Shown here: piece after piece, positions 37,530-50,901 of the stretch
How the letters are laid out: each line of letters opens with the position of its first letter
How positions within the stretch are numbered: the first letter of the stretch is position 1
Assembly: GCF_000972845.2 (NCBI RefSeq)
Contig: NC_040022.1
Span: 19,584,713 to 19,648,712, forward strand
DNA: 64,000 bases
Direction of reading: 5' to 3'
Source: Larimichthys crocea
Taxonomy: Eukaryota > Chordata > Actinopteri > Sciaenidae
Position numbers and translations under genes: made by a program
The notes under the pieces: model-generated
Told to the model about the DNA's origin: nothing
Seen by the model: only the letters and a program-made list of their open reading frames with translations
The model's database searches: none

Positions 37530-37880
37530 CCCTCATTTCTACAGACCATGTTAGTGTCTTTCAGCTGGTTGTTTCAGTTTTGCATCCAGCAGCTTCACTG
37601 TTTTGGTTCGCTCTCACCGCTCCCATCAATCTTGTTTACGGCCTCAGCAGGCAGACATGTTTAGTGAAGAAATCTTCACTAAACCAACACTACTTACTCA
37701 ACACCAAACAGCAGACGGACAAAGTTAGCGACGATAGCTGTTAAACATGGCAGAGCGAGATATTTTCCTCAGGAGAGACCAAAACAGAGCTAAAAGCTAG
37801 AGAGAATGTTGGACTTTATATTCATCCTGTGAACTCTAATTAAATGCTGATGTTGCTCTGCAAGACCTGTAAATAGGTCA
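37530..37880. repeat. Teleost interspersed repeat
   Basis: Wording such as TTTTGGTTCGCTCTCACCGC, GGCCTCAGCAGGCAGACA and ATATTTTCCTCAGGAG is familiar from a repeat seen widely in fish genomes. Ends and class are not determined. Confidence 0.5.
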
Positions 37881-40439
37881 TTGTGTGCTAACATGTTCAC
37901 CATTGCAACTTCTATATTGTGTTTACAGATTGTGCCATCCCCAAGGGGCCAAAAAAAATCTATTTACACCTCTTTAAACAGTTCAAACAATAATTGAACA
38001 TGAAAAGCACAATGACTGCAGACAGGGGGAAACAGTTGGCCTGGCTCCATCCAGAGGCAACAAAATCCATGGTAACACTTTATAAGACAGCCCGTAATTT
38101 ACAGTGTAATTTTGTTGTATAATAAGGTGCCAATCAAATACTTATGTGCGCCTGCTGGTATTTAAATATACAGTGGAAGAAAACAAGACTATGGGGACAT
38201 TTTAAAGAAAAGGGGGAAAAAATGATCTTCTAAATATTATTGTAAATACTAGGAACCTACAGGGTGCAGAAACAGAGTGACTGTGAAAATGTTACAGTAA
38301 TTATGTTATAATGTTTCTCACAGTTATACAGTATGCTACTAGCATAGGTATAATACTAAGCATAGTGAAACATCGGTCAAATATATGGTAAAAATGAACT
38401 GTGGATCATTTTCTGTTTTGTCTTTTTAAAAATTTAATTTTTAAAATTATGTAGAATTAGGACAGGAAAGTGTCCTTGAGCAAGATACTGAACTCTAATG
38501 GGGTTTACTGTGTGAATGTGTATGGGTGATTGTGCCCTGATGTATGTTTTTGAAGATGTTTGATTGTATTAATTCAGGGAAATTCTGCAAAATATTAGCT
38601 TTTCTCTAAAAAAAAAAAACCTTGAATGAAAGTTTTAGTATTTGAATTATGACATTTCACTTGATTCATTTGACAACATCACTTTTATGATCTTGTTTTT
38701 TTGTTTTTTTTGCAGTGTACTCTTGGATTTAAATCCTTTCATGATTTTTGGGTGCTAAAATGGGGCGAGATAGGTGAATGTATTGTATGTAGTAAATATG
38801 CACAATTTGTGTAATGTAATAGGTAAATCTGCATGTCACAACTTTCAGGCTGTCATGGAGCAGCAACACGGCAATCTTTGTTGTAAAGGTTGGATTTATT
38901 GTAGGGCTTGCTAGACTGCATTAGTTTTAGTTAGGTGTACCTAATAAGCTAGAAACTGAGTGTATACTGTACTATAAGAAGCATTAAACTGAAGACTAAT
39001 ATTAGCACAATGTACCGTCATACTCATTTATAGAGTTTCCAGCATGTGTAATATGCCATGAAAGAATGGAGAGGTCTGATGAGGCAGGCAGTGACATATC
39101 CAAAATGTCACAATGTGAACAGAGCAAACGTGAGTAAGAAAATTGCCTGGAAACACTCGCTCTTTAAAGAATTCAATTAAACACGAGATGTTAAATGTAG
39201 TATAGTGAAAACGGGGAAATGTCAGGTGCTTTTTGTAAGTCTCTCACTATGCTTAACCTCTCCACCCCCCATTGGTCTTTCTGGAAGTCCATTATTGCAA
39301 ACACATGTTGCATTAAAAAACAACGTGAAACACATAGTGTCATCAAGATAGCAGAATTAGGGAAGAAAATAGGCAGTGCTGGGTATAAAAATGCTATAAA
39401 AATCGAGCTTAAAAGACTTAAGATGAACAATATATAGCAAGAAGAGGATGTACTGGGAAGGACATTAAAACAGATTCACAAGAATTCTTTCATGTGGTGC
39501 AATTTGCTGCAATTCTGAGAGACGGAAGGATATAAGGGTTTTAAAAAAGCTACTCTTTTTGGCAGAGGGTTCCTTAGATACTCCTGTCCCGGGGGGATAG
39601 AGACGTCAGAGTGATGGCTGGCCGTTCTCCTGGGCTCTGGGAGGAAAATCCTGTTTAATGTCTCCACAATAACACTCCCTGGGGTTATTTATTCAGGAAT
39701 GTTAATGTGCTTAGAATCTACTGGCCCCTGTGGCCTCTGACACGGGCTCCGCTGGGCTTTCCTATCAAGCATTCGATCAGGCATAGCACAAGCTCTTCGG
39801 TGCCGCTGCCATCTGTTTAAACAACAAAGATTGATGCAGCAGGACCCTGATCTGTTTGTGCAAAAAGCCTGCCTCAGTGCATTCACACATAGTGCGCATC
39901 TCTGTTTGTGTTTGGCCCTAATTTGACGTCGCAACATGCACTTTAGGAGTAGATGTATTTTAATATTTGCAAGCCTTTCAGTAGAAATTTGTGGACTTCT
40001 TGGTATGCATCTCACGCACTGTAAACACTATCTATGTGTCTTCCCAGCTCCAGGATCTGCGCTTTATGTCATGGTCTGAATAAGCACAACACAATTACAG
40101 GATGTAAATGGACCTCTCCAGACATATGAGAACCATTACTTCTCCACACTCATTTAATCTCTCTGTAGGTTCCTAAATGGAAACAGATGCACAGAGCAGC
40201 ATGATCATCTAACTAAAAATTCATGAGCAGCGGGAGTTATTGACTAACTGTTTCTCTTTAAATCTTAGCCTTTTTTGCATTAAATAAAGTATGTCAGTTA
40301 GATCTTTAAAGCAACACTGCTTAGAAATGGCTGTTTTCATAGTGATAAATATGGACCATTTGACACATGTAATAGTTATGATAGCATTACTTATGATCAA
40401 AATCATCAAGCAAGTGGAACAACCCAAAGACATAGCAGC

Positions 40440-40770
40440 CAGCTAATACTACTTTCTAGTCCAACAACAGTTTAGACACGGGCTCTGCTCCACATCAGCA
40501 TTCCCCCGGGCCCTGGGTCTGTAAACCTGCTCTTCCCGGTGGTCCAAAACACCTGTGGTACAAACACTAACATTTACCCACTAGCTCACAGTTCTGGCAG
40601 CCTGACTACCAAACTGAGTCAATATTAGCTAACAGCAGCTAAAGTTTGTAGCAGTTTACTTTACTGTCCATCAGGAAACTCTGTAAACCAAAGAGCTGAG
40701 GATATCAGAGGGAAAACTGGGAAACATTTTCTCCGTAAAATATGATCCAGTTTCATCAAAATCTGTGAAA
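40440..40770. repeat. Probable interspersed repeat
   Basis: CTAACAGCAGCTAAAGTTTG, TTTACTGTCCATCAGGAAAC and GGTCCAAAACACCTGTGG resemble dispersed fish repeat sequence. Class unknown. Confidence 0.35.
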
Positions 40771-41019
40771 TAGTTGGTGATGTGTGACTTAAAGCGTTAC
40801 AAACAGCTGGAGATCATAACCGGAGCATGCATTCATACAGGGTACAAAGTCAGATACCTTTCAACTGATTACACGTCAGTGTGGCATCAAAATGCTACAC
40901 TGATGTGTTGTTGTGCAGTACACAAGGGTATTTGGCAGAAATGGAAAATAGTATTCATGAGCATGTTTTCATTTGAGTATAATAAGAATTGTTGTGGTTT
41001 TGTAACATTAGAATGAGCC

Positions 41020-41230
41020 TTTTATATCTTCAGAGGGAGTGGAGTCCACCATGTTGAACCATCATGTTTCTACAGCAGCCTGGAACTAGTTCGAGACAGG
41101 GCCTTTTGTGTTTTTCGTGAGTTTCATGGCCACTGTAATTTCTCTTACACAGGGAAGGGTGAGGCGAGCAGTATTCAGTTGGTCACTGCAAGAAGCCACT
41201 CAATCCGACACGCTGGACGTTTATTTACCT
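41020..41230. repeat. Interspersed repeat, partial copy
   Basis: It shares CATGTTGAACC, CATGTTTCTACAG and GGTGAGG words, in the same order, with 45350-45490. It is therefore a diverged second copy of that element. Confidence 0.55.
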
Positions 41231-41404
41231 CCTTGCTGAGTTAGCAGAGCAGAGATTGATAACACTTATCTTGAGGTTGAGACATAAACTTGGTTCAGAC
41301 CAAGAAGTAGTTTAACACATTTACAATTAATCATTTGTTTCAACTATAATAATACAACATTATTGTCCACCAGAGGTACTGATAAGTGGATTTTGTTACC
41401 GTTA

Positions 41405-41475
41405 GACAGAGCCAGGCTAGCTGTTTCCCTTTGTTTCCAGTCATTGTGTTTAGCTATTCAACTTAGCTGGTATTT
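41405..41475. repeat. GCTAA-family repeat fragment
   Basis: AGAGCCAGGCTAGCTGTTTC followed by TTTCCAGTCATTGTGTTTAG matches the core of the family seen at 6170-6460. Confidence 0.5.
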
Positions 41476-44400
41476 AGCACAGGTTTGAGGCTGGAATTTT
41501 CCTTTAATATGGTCTCTGAGGGCCAGTATAACCAGCTCAGAAATGAAAAATATCTTGCATATCATACGTTTGACAAGTTGATTGATTTCCACTCCTCAGA
41601 GCTTATTTTTCTTGGGAAACTTGAACTTGAACCATTGACTGTTTTCTGGCCTAATTGTGCTGTAAAGGTTGTGGAGTACACACCCTCCCTGATTGACTTT
41701 GTTTGCATGTGAGGTTGCTTTCCACTGACCATGTGAAGCCGGAGGATTTCCTGGCCCAGTGTCCTCAGTTGTTATACTGTTTTTCTGACCCTTGGCTCAG
41801 TGCATGCAAATGCACACACGCCATGCTTCAGGCTTACTCACTGGGGAATTAGGCTACACCATGAGGAAGTTAAAAGTCTTCTTTTCCCATTCACATGTGC
41901 GTGAGTGTGTGTAAGACACTTTGGGATAAATTCAGTCCACGTCCGTGAATGTAGTTTCGTCCTCATTCCTCTGCTCTTCACGTTTCAGGTGGTTTGGCCA
42001 AAAAAACTTACCACTTGCCACTCCCACTAATAAACCCCACATCCTCTTTATGAATCATGGTAAATCAGACTTAATTGCAACGACAGATGCTGTAAAATCT
42101 TATCTGCTCATAATGCTGGCCTTTCAATGACATCCATACTTTAACTATTTTTAATGTTTTTGTAAGTTTATGATTTCCCTAAAACTGGAAGTTAGAGGCC
42201 CCCAGTCGTAAAATACATAATTCTTTCTGTGTGTAACATTTTTATGATTAGTCTATACCTCATGTACCACTGACCTCAGGGTCATTCTGAGCTGCCCTGG
42301 AAACACTTGCTTATACGTGGGTAATATTTTACAGCCTTTCCCCTGGGGTTGCAGCGACCTGATTTTTTATCCACCCGTCATTTCAACTTCCCGACTTGTT
42401 TTTCACTCTGCAGAATTACAAGTGTGACAAATTTGCTTTCAGTGTTGCTCTCCTCTCTGATGAAATCATGGAACTTGTTCGCAGCAGGCAAGCGTACTTG
42501 TCATTTGGACAATTAATGGCCGAGACTCTCCTATAAAATTACAGAAAACATATTTTTTTATGATTCCTAAGTAGATGAGATGACCTCAGAGTGTTGACTT
42601 AGGCTCAGTTTTCAGGGTTGCTGTGGCTCTGACAGCCTCATCGGTGAAACTTGATCCGTACTCTTAAGAAAACAGACCTAATTAATGTATTCCTAGAGGT
42701 TCAGGAATCAGGCTTGATTGTTCTTCCTCTGAGAATGTCATGAAATATCACAGCGCTTAGTAATGTTGAATGTCTGCTGCCATCTACAGGCCTTTTATTC
42801 TATTTGAGCTATTTCACTCTCGCTGGCTGATTCACCCAGACACATCAATTCCCAGATCACGTCAAAAGAAGCTGCATTTTATGACCAAAAGTAAGCGAAC
42901 ACGGCAGGCTGAGCAGATGTCCCCTCTCTCTCACAAAGACTTTCATGCTGCAGCAGACAGCTAATGTGGAGGGAATATTAATGCTTCATATTGTGTCCAT
43001 TAGAAGCAAAGAGAAATCCATTTAAAGCTTTTAAATCATGAACATTATTGGCTCTTGTAACAACACAGCGACAAACTGGTTCAGATCTATTCATGTGTAT
43101 TATCTTTAACCACATTTATCTAATCTCTGCATGTCTTTGGCTCTGTTACACACGCTTGTGCGTATGTTTATGCTTCCAGATTTGAGGGGATGATACATAA
43201 TCATTTCTGGTTTTATATAAATCCTGTCAAAAATAACAGCTTCTACCGGAGTGTTGACATCAGTTCAAAATGTGACCAACAAAGAATGTTATCATTAAGG
43301 ATGCTGTAGTTTTAGCAAATACCAATGTGGTCGAGATCTTTATTGAAAATGTTTCAAACTGTCTGACTCCTAATTGTGCATTTTTGCATGTAAAAAATCA
43401 AATCTTTTCAGCCTGCATGTATGAGACATACTTAAAGTGCATAAAATGTCATGAGCAATCTGCAAACTGCATTAGATAAAGATGAATTATTATATTCATT
43501 ATAAGTGACATTGCTGTATACATTACCAACATGTTGCTGGCACGTTCATGAAAATGACAGCTACACTATTTCTGTCCACAAAGTACAACATTTCCAGCTT
43601 TCAGTTTCCCTCTGCATGTGTGCAATAATCCACAACAGTGACTAAGACTCTTTTTAAAAATACACAAATATTTCAACACTATCTCATTACTCACTCTTCA
43701 CCTGTGAACTGCGCACTATAACTACAGTGTTATACTGGTTTCCACAGAGCAGCTCCAGTAAAGATTCAGTTGCACTGAGTAAAGGTGACTGAACTTTATG
43801 GGACTATAAACTGTGGAGCAACCCACTGAGGGATGTAACACTATAGGCTAGTAAAATGTCATCTTTTAAACCACACGTGTGAGATTATGACTCATTCTTT
43901 AAAACATGAGTTCACCCACTCCTGTATAAATTTGTATTTTGTTGTTGTGTTATTTGTTGTATTCAGATTTTATCAAAAGTGTGTTAGTAGCTGTATTTTG
44001 TAATTCTCTTCATGTAGCAATTACTAACACAACCTTGAAATATTTTGTTTTCTGAACACAATTTCAAAAGTTGTTTTCCACTCCCCCCGCCACAACTGCA
44101 TTTCTTTATGTACATGCTGTACATTTACTCATCTTAATGGTATGCTCTAATCAGGTATGTTCCTCTGGCAGACAGAGCAAACGGGTTGGTAACAGCTTGT
44201 ACTAACTTCCCAGGTCTGTGTTGGATTCAGCAGTATTTGTCTCCCTCTAACAGCAGCCTGTGGTAAAACCATCCTCCAAGTCTTCACCCACAGTCACAGA
44301 GTTGGATCTCATTGTCTGACTTTTTTCTATACCTAAAATAAACTTTCTTTCTGATCTCTCATCTGGTGCTGCTTCGTCACACAAAAACTCACCCTAACCT

Positions 44401-45198
44401 CAATCATGAGGAAGCAGGAAGCTCCCATAACTGTTGCCCTGATTTCGAAAGGCATTCATGTGGGGCAAGATGACAGATGAATAAAAATAAATCATCTATT
44501 TGAGTGGGTGGCAGATGTTAGTTTCCTCGCTGCTTATTTGGCCTGTCTCTGTGCCTATAAGTGAGCTGTGCAACAGCACAGACCTGTTTCTTCTGAGTCT
44601 GTTTGGAAAGTATTAAGCACTTCCATGCTGCAAAGTACAAATAAGACACGTTTTTACAATGATACAAAATATGTCAAAAGACGTTTATGTATGACAGTAA
44701 AATTAATGTATTAATAATGATGACCGTGACCACCAAAATATAGTCTGTATACTTATGAGTACATGAGTACTTCTGCTGCTTTATTTATTGTTATCAGGGA
44801 GTTTATTTAAATCTTTATCTGAAACTTTGTACTTGTTAATGTTTTACTACATATTAAAACATAAATCATAGGCCAAGTGCATATATACACGTAGGCTTTA
44901 GGCCCTACCATATATAATAATTTGTTTTTTTGTATGTTTTTAGTTACTATTAGCAGAATACACTTCATTTCTATATTTATATTAACTCATGTATGTACGT
45001 TGGTAGAGGTTAGCTTACTGGTGGGTTGATGTTATGGATTGGTGTGGCTAATATAATATATTTATAAAAACTGTGAGAAGTCATAAAGTTTCCACATTAC
45101 TATTAGCACACTGCTTGGTGACCCACCAAGTCTGATGCAGTAAACTTGAAATTTTCTATTCAGATTAGTCCAAATGTTAACGAATGTTAACGCTAGCC

Positions 45199-45551
45199 TT
45201 AAAGGTCCGGTGTGTAACATTTAGGGGCTTGAGCACCCAAGATTCTTTCAAACCGCTATGGCTGCCAAGAGGTGGAAGAGGCAGAACTGCCAACCTGGTG
45301 ACGGCTAGAGCCACCACAAAAACCTGTGGGTGACATCACGGATACAACATCCATATTTATACTGTCTACGGTCCTTTTCCACAGCGTCCGCCATGTTGAA
45401 CCGCCATGTTTCTACAGTAGTGCAGAACAGACACTCATAGAGCCTGTTGTGTTTTAGTTTCTCCTTCATGCTTGGAAAAAGATGGTGAGGTGAAGGGGTT
45501 GCAATCAGAAACTACATCACTAAATGCCACTAAATCATACACACTGCTTCT
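45199..45551. mobile_element. Short DNA-transposon-like fish repeat
   Basis: The left end (TTAAAGGTCCGGTGTGTAAC) and the right end read in reverse (AAGAAGCAGTGTGTATGATT) are imperfect inverted repeats. The TTAAAGGTCC(A/G)GTGTGTA start is a very common teleost element. A partial relative lies at 41020-41230. Confidence 0.55.
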
Positions 45552-46462
45552 TTTTACTCACCTTCATTTAATAGAGCATATTTCAATTCATACACACGTC
45601 ATATGTTTAAATGCTTGTGTCAAATAAAGGAAAAAATAACATGGGTTGGTTTTTAAGCGTGTACAGAGGGAATATGTGTATTCACTAGAAGTAGTTACAC
45701 CTTATCATATTTTGTATTTGACTATATGCCATATGAGTACATTTAATTATTAACACTGTACATAAATCATCATATACCTTAGCCTAGATAACTTTTCATT
45801 AAACTAGACTTCATCTGGTCTTTGTTACATTCTGATTCAATATTTTTGATAGGCTACATGATAAAAATATATGACAAATAGGCTATATTAACTAATATTC
45901 AATGAGAAAATATTGTTTGTTTGTCGTGTAGTAGAGTCGAGGTTTATTTAATAAATAATAGTTAGACCATAAAACAGTTGTGATTGGACTCCAAACAAAG
46001 TCAAAGTCGATGTGTAATATGCGCAGCAGCTCTGTGCGCACAGGTGTCGTTAAGCCTCCTCATGTGATCACTGGAATGAAACTCCCACTATTGTTTGAGG
46101 ACTACACAAAGAGCACTTCTACTTTCCAGCACCACGTTCTGGGCAACATACCAGCAATACATCTGTAGTGTGAATGGTGGCAGCGGGACGGATGAGCTGC
46201 GTGTCCACGTTTCCAGCGTTTTCATAGCTTGCTGCGCGCTTCTGTGGCAGGTTTGTCAGCCGTGAACATGTTTTACTGTGGACTGTTCACGAATATAACG
46301 CGTGGACTTTGTTGTCAGTCAGCAACTGTGGGAGATCTTATGGTGTGTTGTTTACCCCCCGCTGCTGCGTGGTGTAACTCCCCACAGTGGAAGGAATCGG
46401 AGAGGTGAAGTGACTTTACGCACAAGCTCACCGATTCTTGGAAGTAATTACTGCGCGGTGGG

Positions 46463-48214
46463 ATGGAAGAGGAAAACCATAACGACGCCTTGCCAGATCT
46501 GAAAGAACTGGAAAACAAGGTTGGAAGGAAAACACCGGAAAGTCTCTTGATTTGGATGAGGGATGCTGCAGACTGCGAGGATGGTGGGAGGTCTGAGGTG
46601 GTCGACAGGGAAGAGCGCAGCTCTGCCCTCAGCGACAGCTTCTCTGACAAAATAAACAACTTAAAACAAGAGATGGTAAATATTAAATATTATATTATAG
46701 ATGCTGTGTGTTTACAATGGATACAACTGTTTGTTTTAGTGACTTGGCATGTGTGGCACCTGCACGTACCTGCATAACTAGTTTCAGCAATCTCTGCTCT
46801 GTTTATTCTGATGACATGTTTTGCTCTGGACCGCAAAAATGTCACCACCACCACATACTTTCATTCTGGTCCGCTTCACCTGCTTATTCTGATGTCTAAC
46901 GACAGGCACTGTCATCCGTCTCTCCACCACACCCCTCTGCTGGCTTCTCTCTCATTCATTTGACACATTCCTCTGCCACCTTACTCCTCCCTCATTCCTT
47001 TCATTGATTTTGCTCTTTTTCTTCTGCTTCATGTACCGAGCACACAAATGAGGCCTTCCAGCTTTCCCCCATAACGGTGCACACACATCAGATCCTTTTA
47101 TTTACACCTGCATTTACTTATCCAGCCACACTAACTCCACACTTCTTTCATTGCAGAGGGGGTTGCGTTCTGCAGACGTTAGGATTCTTCGCCAGCTGGT
47201 GGCTGTGCACGAGGGGATCGAGGCCATGCGTTGGCTGATGGAGGAGCGGGATAACTTGGCCAGCCGTGACAGCAGCTTGACAGGCAGCCTGAGCAGCCTG
47301 GTGACTGTGGAGGAGCACGGGCCCTCGATGTCCCCCTACCGGTACAGCACAGTGTTTAGTTTGGCAGCCGTACAGGAACCAGCTTTCATTTTCATACAAA
47401 CTAATATCAGATTACATGTAGGAAAATTGCATCAAAGAAAGTAACTAAATACTTCCACCATAACCAAAATATTGATATAGTTGAGGCCAATCTTCTGAAG
47501 GTGGATATATGTGTAGTTTTCATACAAACTGCTGTGTAATACACAGACCAGCAGCTGGGTAAAATACTTGAACTTGAACTGAGTTTCCCATCATGCCGGA
47601 TGCAGATTCAAGAATTTTTTGTTGTTTTAGTTCATTTTTGGTCACTGGCTTCATATCTGGCTCAATATTTCTGCTGTTACTCCCACAGAGAAAGCCTGAG
47701 TCCAACTCAGGATCTGACTGAAACCACTGGTGAGGAATCAGAGGATCACCCACCACACACTGACCACGGTGATTCAACCCACAAGAGCTACCTGAGCCCA
47801 GAGTTCACCCGAGCAAGTCCTCCTAGTCCTTCCTCCAAGTTTGAAGTCAATTGTTCCACACAAGGCAGGCACGATCAGGCGTCGTCTAGTCCTGCCAATG
47901 GTTTGGTCAGTGCCAGTTTACCAAAGTCACAACCACAAGACTTGGACATCAAAGACGGTGCTAAAACCATCAGAAGAGCTCTGCTCAGGTCAAGAAGGGC
48001 AAGTAGGCCAGTGATAGTGGATAATGGGAGTTTTGCCTTCACTAAACAGTCAGAGGAGACACAGACAGAGCACCAAACTCAGGACGGTTTCAGGGCCTTT
48101 CAGAACAATACGATGGAAAAGGAAGAGAGTCCACCCAATAAAGACACAATTCTGCTGGGCTATGATGCTCAGTGGTGCTGGGTGGAGTCACAGGACGATG
48201 TAACCTTTCTATGA
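46463..48214 (+). CDS. lurap1: Leucine-rich adaptor protein 1
   Basis: Three exons: 46463-46675, 47157-47341 and 47689-48214, giving 307 aa (human about 239). LURAP1 (LRAP35a) bridges the kinase MRCK to MYO18A to drive lamellar actomyosin flow and is also reported to activate NF-kB. The N-terminus has the family motif LPDLKELENKVGRKTPESL. Exon 2 carries the leucine-rich helical core (GLRSADVRILRQLVAVHEGI, MRWLMEERDNLASRDSSL). The C-terminus WCWVESQDDVTFL ends in a class I-like PDZ ligand, TFL. The extra length lies in a serine-rich middle part of exon 3. The start is the first ATG of the family motif frame. The exon 2 and C-terminal wording favours LURAP1 over its paralogue LURAP1L. Confidence 0.9.
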
Positions 48215-48673
48215 TCTTCTCTTAGCACAATTTACATGTATGACCTTTGGTTTTGTCAAGTAATTCCCCTCAGCAGTAAACTGCCAGTAATGCAGTGGGA
48301 TTTAAAATGCACTTTGGCACTTATGAATGAGTGATGCTTAAAAATGAATGTGTCACTGTCTGTCGCACTCACTGTCAGTGCCTTTGGTAAGAACGTATGC
48401 CACTGAAGTTTTTTCAATTCTTTTATTCACCTGTGTATTTTAGGAAGAAAGGAAATCACAAATATGAAGGAGCTCTTTGAAAGAATATTATCTGTTTGTC
48501 TGAGAACACTGGGAACTTGAATTTTAGAGATATTGATGATGAATCAGTCTTCTTTGTTTTCATTTGCTTGCACTGGCAGTCATGTTTTTGTGTTTATTTC
48601 ATTCATAGCTAATGTCCGGTCTCCTTGAAATCTTTAACAATAGTAACAATAGTGGATATAAATATAATGCAAC

Positions 48674-48679
48674 AATAAA
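48674..48679 (+). terminator. lurap1 polyadenylation signals
   Basis: AATAAA here and again at 48746-48751, about 460-540 bases after the lurap1 stop. Confidence 0.6.
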
Positions 48680-49028
48680 CCTGTGAGGATTTTTAAGATT
48701 AAAATGATATTGTTATGCGATGATGAGCCTAATCGTCCTGTTGGCAATAAACAAGACTAAAAAGTCTTATTTATGCTCTTTCTTGTCTCTCAACCTAAAC
48801 AGCATGTACGCATGAATGTCAACAGAGTATATATGAATAGGCTAAATGAATGTATGTATGTGTAAACATGTCCTTAAGGAATTTCAGCTTTTGCTTCCTT
48901 GTTTCTCTCAAGGTTATACTTAACAATAAGATTAAAAGATTAAAAGATTACTAGGGAAATTCACTTGTCACGTCAGCCTGTACACACAAGGTGGATTATA
49001 AATTACTCATAAATAAGAAATGAATAGA

Positions 49029-49215
49029 AGAAAGTCATGAAGTCATGCTGGTGTTAAAGAGTCTGACAGCTGTTGGAATGAAGGACCTGTGGTAGAGCTC
49101 CTTCTTACATGGTGGGAGTATCAGTCTGTTGCTGAAGGAGCTGTTTAAGCCCCCCACAGTCTCATGCAGGAGGTGAGAGGAGTTGTTCATGATGGATGTC
49201 ACTTCCTCTGTGGAG
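49029..49215 (-). mobile_element. LINE ORF2 C-terminal fragment
   Basis: The minus strand encodes SSFSNRLILPPCKKELYHRS followed by FIPTAVRLFN, the same tail as the plus-strand fragment at 50470-50600. Such tails end the ORF2 of fish non-LTR retrotransposons. It is truncated and interrupted at its upstream end by a MITE. Confidence 0.65.
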
Positions 49216-49220
49216 TCTAC

Positions 49221-49567
49221 ACTCAAAAAATGTTCAGGCCAAAATGCAGGAATTTTGAATTCCATAGTTTCAATATAAATTAACTAACAAACTTGATGTG
49301 AAGCAAGTAATAATATTTATGTAATACTATTAAACTCAACGTGCTTCAACTACACAGTAGCCAGGTTTATGCATTCAATATTAATAAAGACAATTTGTTT
49401 GCCTAAACCCAACAGTGAAAATGCATGCAGTTATTTTGAGTTGATTAGTACTATTACATAAATTATATTACTTGCTAAGTGAATTTATATTAAAACTATG
49501 TAATTCAAATGAATGGAAATTTTCTATATAATTGAAATAAATAAGTGGCCTAAATATTTTTTTGAGT
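49221..49567. mobile_element. Palindromic MITE inserted in a LINE fragment
   Basis: The ends are inverted: ACTCAAAAAATGTTCAGGCC, and on the right in reverse ACTCAAAAAAATATTTAGGC. Inside, about 49252-49340 is inverted relative to 49435-49510 (CATAGTTT..ATATAAATT; AGCAAGTAATA..TTTATGTAATA). A CTA at each flank may be the target duplication. 347 bp, non-coding. Confidence 0.65.
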
Positions 49568-49726
49568 CTAGGGGGCAGTCCAGGACAGACAAACATAAAC
49601 TATATATAAAGTTGATGTTTATGCCACTTAAATGGTATTAAATGGTATTTGCACATTATCTCTTTGATGACACAAATTATGAATGAAATTCATACATCAC
49701 GTTACTAATAGGTCGATCGTGTCTGT

Positions 49727-50450
49727 GTGTGTAGCGATTTTCGGACAGAATGTCAATATGGTTCCGAAGGGAAACAACTCATGGGTAATTATTGCATAAA
49801 TCTAAAGGGACACAGTGAGGAGCATTCAACAAAGAGAGTTTTGGAGAATTGCTGGGAAAGAGGGAAAGAGCAGAAAACAAGTCTGGGTCGGGTTGGAGCA
49901 AAGCAACTGAAGGTACATCAGACAGAATTTGGTCCAATTGTTCTGTGGCCTACGAGACCAGACTGGATGATACAAGAAGCTTGTGTAGACATGGAGCTAT
50001 GGAATATTAAGGGAAAGATAAAACAGGAGATCTAGTCCAGGAGACAGAAAGTATGGGGAGTACATTTACATTTATATAGATGGGTCAAAAGAGCCATTAA
50101 CAGAAGCAGCAGTGGTGATTCCCAGTCATCAGATTACATCAAACTGTTTAAGTGTATATGCAGTAGAATGATGTGCAATATTGCTGGCATTATAATAGGT
50201 GGAGGACCTAACAGGAAGGAAAATACTAATAATAATAATCTGTAGTGACTCATTATCATCACTGATAAGCATCAAAACTGTACTGTATGAAATACTGTTA
50301 GAAAATCCAAGATTAGCACATTGAGGAAAAGAAAATAGTGTTCATGTTGGGAATTCAAGGGAATGAAAAAGCAGACAACATTGCAAAGGAGGCAGTTTGG
50401 GAAGAGGAGGAGGTGGAAATGAAACCAGAGAGGAAAAACAGAGTCTGGAA
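49727..50450 (+). pseudogene. Decayed LINE ORF2 with RNase H domain
   Basis: An open stretch to 50035 (FGPIVLWPTRPDW, then a stop) is followed, across frameshifts and stops, by RNase H landmarks. These are YIDGSKEPLTEAAVV (about 50073-50117), CSDSLSSLISI (about 50242-50275) and GIQGNEKADNIAKEA (about 50350-50394). An RNase H domain after reverse transcriptase is typical of I-clade LINEs. No intact enzyme remains. Confidence 0.6.
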
Positions 50451-50454
50451 GGAA

Positions 50455-50901
50455 ATAATGAAGCAGTGGCAACACTGCTCTGGGGGGCTCTGAGCAGCTC
50501 CTTCAGCAGCAGACTGCTACACCCACGGTGTAAGAAGGAGAGGTTCCGCAGGTCCTTCATCCCTGCTGCTGTGAGACTTTACAACACCTGCACCTGATCA
50601 TGTTGTAGTCTCTTGTTCATGTCAACCATTGCTATTTTTTTTGTCCATTGCTATTTTTTGTTCTCCATTGCTATTTTTTGTTCTTGTTTGTTTTTTTGTT
50701 TTTGTTTTTTTGTTGTTTTTTTAAGTTTATGTTTCTACCTTAGTACTTGTTTTAGCACATTCTACTTTAGTACTTTTTGTAAATATGTACACTTGTGTTT
50801 TCCCTCCTTGACTATTTTTTCGCTGCTGTAAACAAGTGAATTTCCCCGTTGTGGGATAAATAAAGTATTATCTAATCTAATCTAATCTAATCTAATCTAA
50901 T
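50455..50901 (+). mobile_element. 3' end of a second LINE, with (TCTAA)n tail
   Basis: It encodes LSSSFSSRLLHPRCKKERFR then RSFIPAAVRLYN. After a T-rich UTR it ends GAATTTCCCCGTTGTGGGAT, AAATAAAGTA and about six TCTAA units. This 3' end with short tandem tail is characteristic of fish L2/CR1/Rex-like LINEs. It abuts the RNase H relic, suggesting insertion into it. Confidence 0.7.

Larger units (their letters stand above)
30600..46180. other. Intergenic region between plpp3 and lurap1
   Basis: 15.6 kb in which no open frame looks like protein and no RNA gene is recognisable. It holds microsatellites (32157-32190, 33607-33658), interspersed repeats (listed separately) and stretches of complex sequence, notably about 33000-33290, 36860-37170 and 39480-40080. 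In other vertebrates PLPP3 is flanked by distal regulatory DNA, so some may be enhancers. This is inference. Confidence 0.6.

Noticed and set aside
39689..40015. 108-residue minus-strand frame in the gene desert
   Set aside because: No recognisable domain, splice partners or homology; the region looks like non-coding complex DNA.
46463..48214. Assignment to LURAP1L instead of LURAP1
   Set aside because: The exon 2 helix wording and the C-terminal WCWVESQDDVTFL fit LURAP1 better.
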